Assembly: GCA_944329375.1 (NCBI GenBank) | Contig: CALVIB010000008.1 | Span: 1-44,170, forward strand | From: an uncultured Bacilli bacterium | GTDB lineage: Bacteria > Bacillota_I > Bacilli_A > RF39 > UBA660 | Direction: 5' to 3' | DNA: 44,170 nt | Shown here: piece by piece, positions 24,901 to 33,472 of the stretch | Numbering within the stretch: position 1 is the first letter of the stretch | How the letters are laid out: each line of letters opens with the position of its first letter | Made by a program: the position numbers and the translations under genes | The notes under the pieces: generated by a model | Database searches by the model: none | The model's input: only the letters and a program-made list of their open reading frames with translations | Told to the model about the DNA's origin: nothing

Positions 24901-25380
24901 TTATAACATTAATTCTATTTTTTCTAAAGCGGATTTTTGCTCTTGATATGTGCTTTTTTCTATGGCTTCACTCAACGGTAACCACTTTCCATCTACAAAG
25001 TTTTCCTCAGCTAAAGGAACAATCGGTTGAAATTCATCAATTCTAAATAAATAAATTTTTATTAATTTCATAGTTCCTTCAATATCAAAGCAATATTTAT
25101 ATTCTCCAACCTTATCTACAAAATCATGAGTGGTAATATTTATATTAGTTTCTTCCTTTACCTCTCTAATAGCCGTTTCTATAAATGTTTCATTTTTTTC
25201 TAAATGACCTTTTGGAATAACCCAATAACCATTAACATCTCGCAATAAAGCAACATATATATCATTATTTTTTTTACAAGAAACAATACCCATACAAGAT
25301 ATAACTTGTTCACTATTATTAACTTCTTTGTTTATTAGTCCCAATAAATTTTCAAAAACAAATTTATTTTTTTGTAACAT
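24901..25380 (-). CDS. Nudix hydrolase
   Basis: A 159-aa Nudix protein hydrolysing a nucleoside diphosphate linked to another moiety. The full Nudix box is GHLEKNETFIETAIREVKEE (residues ~65-84), with all catalytic Glu residues. The flanking strands SCMGIVSCKK and GYWVIPKGH are typical of the bis(5'-nucleosyl)-tetraphosphatase/MutT-like group; substrate unknown. The start at 25380 is set by GAGGTGG. The 25390-25654 interval upstream shows no gene or clear promoter. Confidence 0.9.
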   Translation of the reverse strand: MLQKNKFVFENLLGLINKEVNNSEQVISCMGIVSCKKNNDIYVALLRDVNGYWVIPKGHLEKNETFIETAIREVKEETNINITTHDFVDKVGEYKYCFDIEGTMKLIKIYLFRIDEFQPIVPLAEENFVDGKWLPLSEAIEKSTYQEQKSALEKIELML

Positions 25381-25640
25381 TTTTACCACCTCATCATAAA
25401 CATCATATACGAAAATATCCAGTCATCCACATATGTTATTACCAAAATTGTTTTCTAAAATCTAAAAAGTTTCTTTATATTTTTCCAATCATTATTCTTC
25501 TATATTATAATAATTTGAAAAACAAATATCAATAATTTAAAATCATATATATAAAAACTGATATCTAATTTAATATAAGTTCTTTTATTAGGCAACAAAA
25601 GTACTACAATTACACGACATTTTTTAGTTATAAAAATATA

Positions 25641-25667
25641 AAAATGATATTATTTTAATACCATTTT
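25641..25667 (-). terminator. terminator overlapping the phosphoesterase stop
   Basis: AAAATGATATT (25641-25651) pairs with AATACCATTTT (25657-25667) with one G-T wobble. The stop codon lies in the loop and T-rich sequence follows on the minus strand. Confidence 0.6.
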
Positions 25668-26545
25668 TTAGTCAAATTAAATTTACATTGATTACTAAGA
25701 GTAACTACATCCATCTGCATAGGACATAAGTGATTTAAAGGCTGTAACAACTTAAGAGCACATTTTGAAATCTTAACCACACCACCAGTTATTAAAATAT
25801 AATTATTACCAACTTTTCTAACTCCTCTAGTATTTTTCGGAAATAATTTCTTTTTAGGACTAATTATTCCTCTATTAAAGTTACCTAAACCAAAAGGTAT
25901 ACACCCATCATGAGTATGACCACATAAAATTAAATCATAATCTTTAAATAAATTAAGACATTTACTAGAATTACTAAATTCTGGAGAATGAGTTACAGCA
26001 ACAGTTGGTACATTTTCATCAATATTTTTATAAAGTAAATCATGTTTTATAAAATCCTCATAAAAATTATTATAATTGTATTTCTCCTTTCCATAATATT
26101 CTACTGTTTCAGTATAACCCATTATCCATATTTTATTATCTGAATATATATCATTATCTAGTAATGTAACTCTATTTATACTCTTAATTAAATTGCTAAT
26201 TTCTTTTATATAACTATTATATTTTTTCCTATGAATATAATCATGATTCCCTAAAATAACAATAGTTTTAGAAATTTCAGAAGCAGATTCAAGTAACGTT
26301 TTAAGTTTAAAAATAGATTCCTTATTATTAATTTCTTCTACACTATCAATTAAATCTCCTGTAAAAATCACATAATCTGCTTTTTCTCTTAAAATTTGTT
26401 TTTTCAACAATTTAATCTTTTTTAAACTAACCAAATCACTTATATGAACATCACCAATAACTAATAATTTTAAATCATTATGTACTTTTTTATTATATAA
26501 ATTAACATACCTAACTTGTAAATAATCATCAATAAATATGCGCAT
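25655..26545 (-). CDS. calcineurin-like metallophosphoesterase (YkuE-like)
   Basis: A 296-aa dinuclear-metal phosphoesterase. Ligand motifs appear in order: VIGDVHISD, FTGDLIDS, LGNHDY, AVTHSP and CGHTHDG. The layout with an N-terminal strand before GDVH, and the IPFGLGNFNRGI region after GHTH, resembles YkuE-type enzymes that act at the membrane. No signal peptide or anchor is visible. It is downstream of gmk (13-base gap) with AGGGGGAAGG as binding site, so probably in the same transcript. Substrate unknown. Confidence 0.88.
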   Translation of the reverse strand: MRIFIDDYLQVRYVNLYNKKVHNDLKLLVIGDVHISDLVSLKKIKLLKKQILREKADYVIFTGDLIDSVEEINNKESIFKLKTLLESASEISKTIVILGNHDYIHRKKYNSYIKEISNLIKSINRVTLLDNDIYSDNKIWIMGYTETVEYYGKEKYNYNNFYEDFIKHDLLYKNIDENVPTVAVTHSPEFSNSSKCLNLFKDYDLILCGHTHDGCIPFGLGNFNRGIISPKKKLFPKNTRGVRKVGNNYILITGGVVKISKCALKLLQPLNHLCPMQMDVVTLSNQCKFNLTKKWY

Positions 26546-26558
26546 ACCTTCCCCCTTT

Positions 26559-27239
26559 TTATATTTTATTCACATCAACTACCTTATTTTCCAAATCTTT
26601 ATCAACTAATATTTCGTGTATCTTTTCTTCAGGACTATCTAAAAATACTTCCTCTATTCTATCAACTCTACATTTTTCAGCTTTAATAATAGCTTCTAAT
26701 TTAGAAACAGCTTCATCAACCTCATCATTCACAATAACATAATTATACTTAGAAAGTTCATTTATTTCCTTATAAGCTGTCTCAAATCTTTCCATAACCT
26801 TTTCCTTAGATTCTGTTCCTCTATCAGTCAACCTTCTTTTAAGCTCACTCATGCTAGGAGGAAGTAAAAAAACAAACAAAGCTTGAGGGATTTTTTTCTT
26901 AATCTGTAAAGCTCCTTGTATTTCAATAACTAAAATAACATCTTCACCATTATCCAAATGTTTTTGGACACTCTCTCTAGGCGTTCCATAATAATTACCA
27001 GCAAACTTAGCATACTCAAGCATTTTATCATCAGCTATATTTTTTTCAAACTCCTCATCACTAACAAAAAAATAAGCTTTACCATCCATCTCCCCTTTTC
27101 GTGGTGCTCTACTAGTCATAGAAATTGACTCCCATATATTATGATTTATTTTTTTAACCCCATCACAAACTGTATTTTTTCCACTACCACTTGGTCCAGA
27201 AAGAACAATTAATAATCCTTGTTTTTTAGTTCTAATCAC
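26559..27239 (-). CDS. gmk: guanylate kinase
   Basis: A 226-aa enzyme phosphorylating GMP to GDP. The P-loop SGPSGSGKNT (~13-22) is followed by the GMP-binding block SMTSRAPRKGEMDGKAYFFV, GNYYGTPRESV, VILVIEIQGA and the lid RLTDRGTES. It uses a GTG start at 27239 after a strong AAAGGAGGG. The C-terminal ~30 residues beyond the core (CRVDRIEEVFLDSPEEKI...) are slightly longer than usual. Guanine nucleotide supply and the nearby rel gene are related only by pathway. Confidence 0.96.
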   Translation of the reverse strand: MIRTKKQGLLIVLSGPSGSGKNTVCDGVKKINHNIWESISMTSRAPRKGEMDGKAYFFVSDEEFEKNIADDKMLEYAKFAGNYYGTPRESVQKHLDNGEDVILVIEIQGALQIKKKIPQALFVFLLPPSMSELKRRLTDRGTESKEKVMERFETAYKEINELSKYNYVIVNDEVDEAVSKLEAIIKAEKCRVDRIEEVFLDSPEEKIHEILVDKDLENKVVDVNKI

Positions 27240-27257
27240 AAAATCCCTCCTTTGAAA

Positions 27258-27279
27258 GAAAAAGGCCGACTTAAAGCCT
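27258..27279 (-). terminator. weak hairpin between DUF1292 gene and gmk
   Basis: AGGC/GCCT (27279-27276 with 27266-27263) is followed by TTTTTC on the minus strand. It could lower read-through into gmk. Confidence 0.35.
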
Positions 27280-27565
27280 ACCCTAATAATTCTCTTAATT
27301 TTTCAGGATGCTCAATCAAATCTCTAGCCTCAGGAACTAAATCAGGTAAAATTATTTTTAATTCATTACCTCTTACAACATCCATATATTCATCATTTCC
27401 ATCAAAATAACTTCTAACAACTCTATATTCATTTATAAAATCATCTTCACTTTGATTAACCCTAATTAAATAACTATATTTATTTCCATTAATAACCTTT
27501 TCAGCTAATACAAACCATTTATCATCTTCATCAAAAACAACTACCGTATGTAAACCATTATCCAT
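27278..27565 (-). CDS. DUF1292 family protein
   Basis: A 95-aa acidic protein of the YrzB-like DUF1292 family, common in Bacillota and without assigned function. It has two strand-rich blocks: VVVFDEDDKWFVLAEKVING, and YLIRV followed by an acidic linker. The C-terminal helical part contains DLVPEARDLIEHPEKLRELL. GAAAGGGG precedes the ATG. It lies between the unknown membrane protein and gmk on the same strand. Confidence 0.85.
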   Translation of the reverse strand: MDNGLHTVVVFDEDDKWFVLAEKVINGNKYSYLIRVNQSEDDFINEYRVVRSYFDGNDEYMDVVRGNELKIILPDLVPEARDLIEHPEKLRELLG

Positions 27566-27583
27566 AAATAAACCCCTTTCTAA

Positions 27584-28852
27584 CTATTTCATCATTCCAC
27601 TTTTAACAACTTCATCTAATCCAACAAACCCAGATGGGTCAGAAATACTATTACCTAAAAGCACTGCATTATTTGGGTCTTTAGCAAGTTCTGCCATAAA
27701 AGCAGGGTCATTAAGTTGTTCAGGTGTCAACCCCATATAACTATTAGTAGCTGTATTAAATACATCCACAGGATTATTATTAAACCATTCATTAGAAATA
27801 ACCCCATTCGTATTATTAACTGCATCATAAGCATTAGTAAACACAGTATGATTTTCTCCAATACTAGAATAATCTATATTTATAGCACTTGAATCCACAG
27901 GAACATTACTAACCAAATCATTTACTTGATTAATCGTATTAACATTCTCAGGATTAATCGCATTATTAATAGTATCCATTATCTGTGGCCCTATAACAAA
28001 AACACCAACACCAACTGCTACAATTATGCCTGCCACAATTAATGCTTTTTTCTTAAATGACAAATTTTTAAATTTTTGAATCAACGAAGGTTTTGGATTC
28101 TTTCGTTCCCTAACTTTTAAAGGCTTAATTTTTTCTGCCCCTGTATTTAAATTTGACATATCTGGTAAAACATCTAAACCACTGTAATCTTTTTCATCTG
28201 AATCATCTTTATTATCTTGAATATGTTTATCATCTTCCATTGGATTATTATGATGTTCCAAAGCATCAACATTCCCCTTAAGCTTAATTCCATCACCAGA
28301 AACATCAACTTTAACATCCATACCAGATAAAGTAGTTGTACCAGTTTTTAAATTATTCCAAAGCTTAATACCTCTAAAACCACTATTATTAATTAAAGGA
28401 CTATTTAAATTTTCATAATTATCTTTTATCCATTCAGCTGTAAAATTACCAATTATATTTATATAACCATCCTTTTTAAAAATAATATATTCCGAATTCA
28501 AAATATTCTGTTTAAAATGTTTACCACCTATATAAGACTTTTTTTCATCTTGACTAGAAATATTTTCATTTATATTAATTCCCAAATCCGAAAGTTTTTT
28601 ACCACTAATAACTTTATTTCCTTTAGTATTAACAGGCGTTGTTCCATTAATTGTTTTAACATTTCTAACTTTCTTTTTAAGCTCATCAATTCTATCTTTA
28701 AGTTCTCTAATCTCATCTTCCTTTTTTTGAACATGTTGCTTTAAAGTTTTATTATCTGGTGATTTTTTTAAATTTTTTTTAAGAAAATCCAAATACTTCA
28801 AACTTTCCCTCAAAATATATTTTTGAATTCTCAATAATCTTTCATCATCCAT
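27584..28852 (-). CDS. unknown membrane protein with coiled-coil N-terminus
   Basis: A 422-aa protein with no family I recognise. Residues ~1-70 are a charged heptad-like coiled coil. Residues ~105-200 form a Gly/Asn-rich, probably beta domain (GYINIIGNFTAEWIKDNYEN, GIKLWNNLKTGTTTLSGMD). An acidic linker is followed by a basic patch and one membrane helix (~268-290, ALIVAGIIVAVGVGVFVIG). About 130 Asn-rich residues after it should lie outside the cell, ending GFVGLDEVVKSGMMK. The start at 28852 follows GGGGG eight bases upstream; longer readings begin inside that site. No Cys or sorting motif is seen. Confidence 0.8.
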   Translation of the reverse strand: MDDERLLRIQKYILRESLKYLDFLKKNLKKSPDNKTLKQHVQKKEDEIRELKDRIDELKKKVRNVKTINGTTPVNTKGNKVISGKKLSDLGININENISSQDEKKSYIGGKHFKQNILNSEYIIFKKDGYINIIGNFTAEWIKDNYENLNSPLINNSGFRGIKLWNNLKTGTTTLSGMDVKVDVSGDGIKLKGNVDALEHHNNPMEDDKHIQDNKDDSDEKDYSGLDVLPDMSNLNTGAEKIKPLKVRERKNPKPSLIQKFKNLSFKKKALIVAGIIVAVGVGVFVIGPQIMDTINNAINPENVNTINQVNDLVSNVPVDSSAINIDYSSIGENHTVFTNAYDAVNNTNGVISNEWFNNNPVDVFNTATNSYMGLTPEQLNDPAFMAELAKDPNNAVLLGNSISDPSGFVGLDEVVKSGMMK

Positions 28853-28972
28853 CAGAAACACCCCCAAAAGAATTATGAATTATTCTATAACAAATAAATA
28901 TTTATGTCAATTTTAAGCATCTTACATAAATTATAACACAATTTACTGTTAATTAAATAAATCTATATAAAT

Positions 28973-29566
28973 TTATTTAATTATTACGCCTAATAAACTA
29001 GCTAACTCCACACACTGAAATTGATTTAAAACAATCCCTTTAACACTTCCTATATCAAATAATATATCATTCATCTCACAAGAAGAAAAATCAGTACCAC
29101 TCATATTAACTTTCAAAAATTCAGACTTACAAAAATTAACGTTATTTAAACTCATTTTTTTAATTTTAACTGATGCAAAAGAACTTTCTATAAAATCACT
29201 ATTAATAATTTTTATATTACTAATATTAGAGCCAGACATATTAATATATCTTGCATTCACATTTTCAAACTGACTATCTTTTATAAAACTATCAATAAAA
29301 TTAACTCCTATCAATTTAGAGTTTTTAAATAAAACCTTTTTTATTAATCTTTCATCAAAATATTTATTTGATAAATCACAGTTTTCAAATATAACATTAA
29401 CAAAATCCACACCCTCAAAAATAATATTATCAAAATTAACATTTTTAAAAATACAATCTTCAAAAGTAATATTCTTTAATTTAATACTATTTTGAATACC
29501 TTCATAACATTTATTACTAATAGTTTCATCCTCTAAATCTTTTTCTAAAACATCACTATTAACCAT
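28973..29566 (-). CDS. pentapeptide-repeat-like protein
   Basis: A 197-aa soluble protein of irregular A(D/N)LXX-type repeats: FEDCIFKNVNFDN, FEGVDFVNVIFENCDL, SKLIGVNFIDSFI and NMSGTDFSSCEMNDILF. These should form a right-handed quadrilateral beta-helix from ~30 to 180. Some family members mimic DNA and bind gyrase, but nothing here shows that. The ATG at 29566 follows GGAGGGG; a longer frame would run into the tRNA terminator and is rejected. It sits directly downstream of tRNA-Arg. The 28868-28972 gap after it holds no gene. Confidence 0.8.
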   Translation of the reverse strand: MVNSDVLEKDLEDETISNKCYEGIQNSIKLKNITFEDCIFKNVNFDNIIFEGVDFVNVIFENCDLSNKYFDERLIKKVLFKNSKLIGVNFIDSFIKDSQFENVNARYINMSGSNISNIKIINSDFIESSFASVKIKKMSLNNVNFCKSEFLKVNMSGTDFSSCEMNDILFDIGSVKGIVLNQFQCVELASLLGVIIK

Positions 29567-29584
29567 AACCCCTCCATATATTAA

Positions 29585-29602
29585 AAGCCCAAAACTGGGC
29601 TT
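29585..29602 (-). terminator. terminator after tRNA-Arg
   Basis: AAGCCC/GGGCTT with a 6-base loop is followed by TTTTAATA on the minus strand, 11 bases past the tRNA CCA end. It also forms the leader of the next gene. Confidence 0.6.
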
Positions 29603-29613
29603 AAATATAAAAA

Positions 29614-29690
29614 TGGCGTCCATGGGCAGATTCGAACTGCCGACCTACCGCTTAGGAGGCGGTTGCTCTATCCTGCTGAGCTACATAGAC
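29614..29690 (-). tRNA. tRNA-Arg (anticodon CCT)
   Basis: A 77-base cloverleaf read on the minus strand. The acceptor arms GTCTATG and CATGGAC pair with one G-T. The D arm contains AGCTCAGCAGGATAGAGC. The anticodon arm is ACCGC-CTCCTAA-GCGGT, giving anticodon CCT. The T arm has GGCAG-TTCGAAT-CTGCC. Discriminator G and CCA are encoded. It decodes AGG. Confidence 0.95.
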
Positions 29691-29701
29691 ATTCCAAAAC
29701 A

Positions 29702-29730
29702 ATTATAACAAAAATAGAGACATTTATAAA
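29702..29730 (-). promoter_or_regulatory. tRNA-Arg promoter
   Basis: Minus strand: TTTATA (29730-29725), 17-base spacer, TATAAT (29707-29702), 11 bases before the tRNA 5' end. Confidence 0.55.
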
Positions 29731-29737
29731 GTCCCTA

Positions 29738-30244
29738 TTAAAATTTAACAATACTAATTGCAAATAATAAGAATAAATTATAAGCGTATTTAAGTCTAAA
29801 TCTAAACTTAATAGCAAACTCATTAGTCGCAACACATTTATCAACCATACTAACTATCCAACTCTCTGCATATTTAGGAACAGATAAGTTAATAGGAAAC
29901 ATATGAGATCTAATCATATCTTCCTCTTTTTTAGTAAGTTCAAAATGACTCTTTGCCATACTAACTGCTTGCTTTGGATGAGTAAAAACAGATTTCATAC
30001 GGTCCTTTTGTGTTCTATCCTCAGGACTTAAGAAGAAATCGTGTAAAAGCCCCCCAACTGCTGTTTGTTCATAATCTAAATGTAAAGCCTTAGCAATCTT
30101 ATAAGAATAATAAGATACTTTTAAAGAATGATCATATCTACTTATTCCATGATGCTCTATCTTTTTAATCTTTAAAAACTCATCATTATTTAAAATATTA
30201 TTAACTATACTCATATATTGTAAGTCTTTTTTGTGACAACTCAT
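29738..30244 (-). CDS. HD domain phosphohydrolase
   Basis: A 168-aa HD-superfamily protein. Metal ligands are in SRYDHSLKVSYYSY (first His), GGLLHDFF (HD pair) and, near residue 130, SWIVSMVDK (last Asp). The region THPKQAVSMAK and IRSHMFP fits the uncharacterised HD proteins related to YqeK-type hydrolases. The C-terminal ~30 residues become hydrophobic (YNLFLLFAISIVKF) and may touch the membrane. GAGGTGAAT precedes the ATG. The substrate is unknown. Confidence 0.85.
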   Translation of the reverse strand: MSCHKKDLQYMSIVNNILNNDEFLKIKKIEHHGISRYDHSLKVSYYSYKIAKALHLDYEQTAVGGLLHDFFLSPEDRTQKDRMKSVFTHPKQAVSMAKSHFELTKKEEDMIRSHMFPINLSVPKYAESWIVSMVDKCVATNEFAIKFRFRLKYAYNLFLLFAISIVKF

Positions 30245-30308
30245 TATAATTCACCTCAAAGTTACTTAAACAGTATACCACATTTATAAATAAATTACAA
30301 ATTGGCAC

Positions 30309-31361
30309 CTATTCAGCATTTTCCTCTTGTATTCCTTCTATTTTAACATCTTCTGATGGTGGAGTAATTTGAATATATGTATTTCCATCATTAACTTTTA
30401 TCTCCTTACCATCCATATTTTTATAAACTGTTTGACTACTTCTACTATCTTTAGACCAAGTTATCGGAATAGCATATCCATCAGTTATAAAATATCCCTC
30501 ACCAGAACCTATATCATCTAACTCTAATCTACCATAAGAATCATATGTATGTGTATCAATAGGTGTGATAATAATATTCTTAACCGTATATTGTTCACCC
30601 GTTACCGCATCTACGTGAGGAGTATCAGACATAAATCTTTTATAAACTTTATTTTCGCTATCATACTCATAACTTGTCGTAGTATAATATGAATATTTCA
30701 TAAAAACAGTATCGGCTTTTATCGCATCTTCCCTTTTACTTAAATCAATCTCATCAACACTATAATTTAAAAGTAAATCCTTATTAGTATCTCTGTCATA
30801 TCCTTTTTTTTCTGCATACTCTTTTATCTTTTCCATACTAGTAAAAACAGTATGTTCTGTGGCCTTATTTAAAGACTTATCTCTCCAAAATACTGAAGAA
30901 ACAGTTAAACCATTAATATTATCAACTCCTAAAGAATTGATATCAGATTTTGCCTTATCACTCCAACCATAATGAACATAAATTGCATCATTTTCTAAAG
31001 CATAATCTAAATAATATGGTCTCGCACTTCTAACAGAGCCAATTTTTTCAGTATCCTTATCTTTAAATAAAGCCATTAAACGGGTAATTCCCCCTTCAGC
31101 TAAAATTTCATAAGTTAAATAAGCATCTTGAAGCCCTGCATGTGGCCAAGCTACATGATTATTATTAATCATAATAGCTATAGGTCTACTTTTAGAATCC
31201 TCATCGACAATCTTTAATTTTTTAACTGGCAAGGTCTTTTCTGCATACTTCTTAACATCTTCAGGATTCATAAAATAATAAACTCCAAGACCACCAATAA
31301 TTAATATAATAATTAAAATTATCCAAATTTTTTTCTTACTTTTTTTCCTTCTTTTAGCCAT
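30309..31361 (-). CDS. DUF3048 (YerB-like) membrane-anchored protein
   Basis: A 350-aa protein with a very basic N-terminus (KRRKKSKKK) and one membrane helix (~11-30), so the rest is extracellular. The DUF3048 core shows RPIAIMINNNHVAWPHAGLQ, YEILAEGGITRLMALF, IGSVRSARPYYLDYA, YVHYGWS and SSVFWRDKS. The C-terminal part holds a second conserved block (GYFITDGYAIPITWSKDS). The function is unproven. In many Gram-positives YerB homologues are surface or lipoproteins; here there is no lipobox. GGGAGG precedes the ATG, and an extended -10 (TGATATAAT) lies upstream. Confidence 0.9.
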   Translation of the reverse strand: MAKRRKKSKKKIWIILIIILIIGGLGVYYFMNPEDVKKYAEKTLPVKKLKIVDEDSKSRPIAIMINNNHVAWPHAGLQDAYLTYEILAEGGITRLMALFKDKDTEKIGSVRSARPYYLDYALENDAIYVHYGWSDKAKSDINSLGVDNINGLTVSSVFWRDKSLNKATEHTVFTSMEKIKEYAEKKGYDRDTNKDLLLNYSVDEIDLSKREDAIKADTVFMKYSYYTTTSYEYDSENKVYKRFMSDTPHVDAVTGEQYTVKNIIITPIDTHTYDSYGRLELDDIGSGEGYFITDGYAIPITWSKDSRSSQTVYKNMDGKEIKVNDGNTYIQITPPSEDVKIEGIQEENAE

Positions 31362-31460
31362 AAAAGCCTCCCACCTTGTAATACTATTATATCAAATAGC
31401 CAAAGTAACTGCTTAAATAAGTAATTACTCTAATGTAAATATATGTCTATTTAATGAAAA

Positions 31461-32753
31461 TTATTTAGTTACTATCCAAGCATTAGGAATAGCTCTAGTA
31501 GTTTTTTTACCACTACCATTAACTGGTTTATTAGTAAGCTTACCATTTATAACTAAACCACAAGAAGTACCACCATCTAAATTAGCCGCATTATAAGCTC
31601 CATATTGCATCATAATCTCAGTAAGTTCAACCATACCTACACCATCAATACCATTTAAATAATCTCTACCATCCATAACTAAGAATAAAACAATACCATC
31701 TTTTCTTTGACCAATCGCACTTCTAGGCGCGGTACCCCAGCCACCATTGCCTTTAATAAATGAAGGCTCGCCATTGACAATTAAAAATGGACCAAACTCA
31801 ACCGCATCACGGACTCCCTTATTTAAAGCTTCTTCCGCACTCATTTTACCCATAATAAACTTATTATCTTGGGTAAATCCCATTATACCTCCGCCAACAC
31901 CAGACCTAGGTAAATTACTAACTAACTTTCCATCTTTAATGACCGCTCCATGAGGTTTACCACCATTACCTACATATCCAGGGTCATAAAAACCACTTGC
32001 ATTCATAGCCACAACTGCATTATTCTTTTCAGCAATAGTTGTAAGCATCTCACCATTACTATTCATATTACTTGCAGTTGCTACCTTAACTTTAGAAGCA
32101 TCATATATAGCTACCAAATAACCTCTCATACCATCATCATTTATATTAATTAATTTATAAGTTGCACCATCTTCATGAGTTAAAATTTCTTTTTCATATT
32201 TATTTTTATACATAACCTTAGAATTACTATAATCGACAAAACTAATTGCATCTAAATCTGTTTCTTCATTAGATTCTCTAACATAATTATCTTGCATAAC
32301 CTTATTAATAGTTTCATCATCATAAAACCATGTGGCTAAATATTTATGACTCATAGTTGTCATAGCTGTTGTAATAAGCCAATTTCTAAAATTAGGATAA
32401 GGTCCATATAAAAGAAAAGCAAAACAACTTCCTAATATTAAACCCAAACAAATTAAAACAACAACTATTTTCTGCCATAATTTCATTTTTTTCTTTTGTC
32501 TTGGCTCTTGAGAAACATTATTTTCATTATTATTTTTATCTATATTTATAGAATCATCATAATCCTTAGTTTCTTCTTCAAATTTAATTAACAAATTATC
32601 AATATCTACATCTTTCTTATCAGGGAATATATCATCTAAAGAAGTATCTTTAATAAATTCTTCTTCATTTTTTTGAGTTATAGTTTCTGTTTTTTTATTC
32701 AATTCTATATCTTCTTCATCTTCAAATAATAATTCAGCATCATCCTTATTCAT
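31461..32753 (-). CDS. phosphodiester glycosidase family (NAGPA-like) membrane protein
   Basis: A 430-aa protein. An acidic cytoplasmic N-terminus (~1-95) and one helix (~100-122, KIVVVLICLGLILGSCFAF) precede an extracellular NAGPA/exopolysaccharide phosphodiesterase-like domain. Its signatures are NNAVVAMNASGFYDP, KPHGAVIKDGK, FGPFLIVNGEPS, APRSAIGQRKDG and AANLDGGTSC. Relatives cleave phosphodiester-linked N-acetylglucosamine, including on wall teichoic-acid-type polymers. The ATG at 32753 follows GGAGG and overlaps the end of the preceding gene by eight bases, so the two are coupled. The native target is not known. Confidence 0.9.
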   Translation of the reverse strand: MNKDDAELLFEDEEDIELNKKTETITQKNEEEFIKDTSLDDIFPDKKDVDIDNLLIKFEEETKDYDDSINIDKNNNENNVSQEPRQKKKMKLWQKIVVVLICLGLILGSCFAFLLYGPYPNFRNWLITTAMTTMSHKYLATWFYDDETINKVMQDNYVRESNEETDLDAISFVDYSNSKVMYKNKYEKEILTHEDGATYKLININDDGMRGYLVAIYDASKVKVATASNMNSNGEMLTTIAEKNNAVVAMNASGFYDPGYVGNGGKPHGAVIKDGKLVSNLPRSGVGGGIMGFTQDNKFIMGKMSAEEALNKGVRDAVEFGPFLIVNGEPSFIKGNGGWGTAPRSAIGQRKDGIVLFLVMDGRDYLNGIDGVGMVELTEIMMQYGAYNAANLDGGTSCGLVINGKLTNKPVNGSGKKTTRAIPNAWIVTK

Positions 32754-33327
32754 TTGAAATAACCTCCTCTTTACCAAAACATTCCCCATCATCATCATAA
32801 TCGATATAATCTTGATAAATTTTAAACTCAGCTTTATTTACTTTAGGAAAAACATTACCGTTTTCAGCATTATATTTATCATATTCATCTACCATTTGAT
32901 TATAAAGTTTCGCATCACTTATATAATAATTCATTGCAGCTTCATAATTAGCTTTAAAAGTATTACACTTTGTACTTACTCCTACATCTCCATATTCTAT
33001 ATTACAATTTTCTTTTAACACCTTCGCACTATCTTCAACCTTTTGAATGCCCATCATATAAGTATTAATAAAATTATTCCAAGCTTCCGAATTATCTCTC
33101 AAAGTCTCTAAATATAAATCTTCCTTATAAGTATAAAATTGATTTCTTAAATTAGAAAATTCATCAACAGCCGTATTAAAAATAGGATATGCATTTTTTA
33201 TTTCATCCATTTTTTCTTTAGTTAAGGCGGTATCTTCTTTTAAACCATCTACCCATATCCAAGCACCTATAAATATAATAGCAATAACTAATATAACAAT
33301 ACCTATTATTGTTAAAGACTTCTTCAT
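32746..33327 (-). CDS. unknown membrane-anchored extracellular protein
   Basis: A 193-aa protein. One N-terminal helix (~5-25) anchors a mostly helical extracellular domain rich in Tyr, Asn and acidic residues. Two cysteines (ENCNIEY and STKCNTF) about 14 residues apart could pair, and a third is near the end. I recognise no family. It overlaps the NAGPA-like gene by eight bases and has its own promoter, suggesting the two proteins work together at the cell surface. GAGGG precedes the ATG. Confidence 0.8.
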   Translation of the reverse strand: MKKSLTIIGIVILVIAIIFIGAWIWVDGLKEDTALTKEKMDEIKNAYPIFNTAVDEFSNLRNQFYTYKEDLYLETLRDNSEAWNNFINTYMMGIQKVEDSAKVLKENCNIEYGDVGVSTKCNTFKANYEAAMNYYISDAKLYNQMVDEYDKYNAENGNVFPKVNKAEFKIYQDYIDYDDDGECFGKEEVISNE

Positions 33328-33354
33328 ACTAAGCGCACCCTCTTATCTTATACA

Positions 33355-33383
33355 ATAATATCAAAATATAAAAAAAATGTAAA
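33355..33383 (-). promoter_or_regulatory. promoter of the unknown/NAGPA-like pair
   Basis: Minus strand: TTTACA (33383-33378), 17-base spacer, TATTAT (33360-33355). Confidence 0.55.
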
Positions 33384-33431
33384 GTTATGTCGAGTAAAAA
33401 AAATTTAACTCGCTAAATTAAAATATAATAA

Positions 33432-33453
33432 AACGACCTTTTTTATGGTCGTT
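33432..33453 (-). terminator. terminator of the large surface-protein gene
   Basis: A perfect 7-bp stem AACGACC/GGTCGTT with an 8-base loop is followed by TTATTAT on the minus strand, 20 bases past the stop. Confidence 0.75.
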
Positions 33454-33472
33454 CATTCTACTAATTATGTAT

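Noticed and set aside
25390-25654. Possible regulatory RNA in the 265-base gap upstream of the Nudix gene
   Set aside because: Apart from the phosphoesterase terminator at its edge, I see no stable stem, promoter pair or conserved motif.
31747-32153. Two plus-strand reading frames opposite the NAGPA-like gene
   Set aside because: They are shadows of the conserved coding strand, with no start signals.
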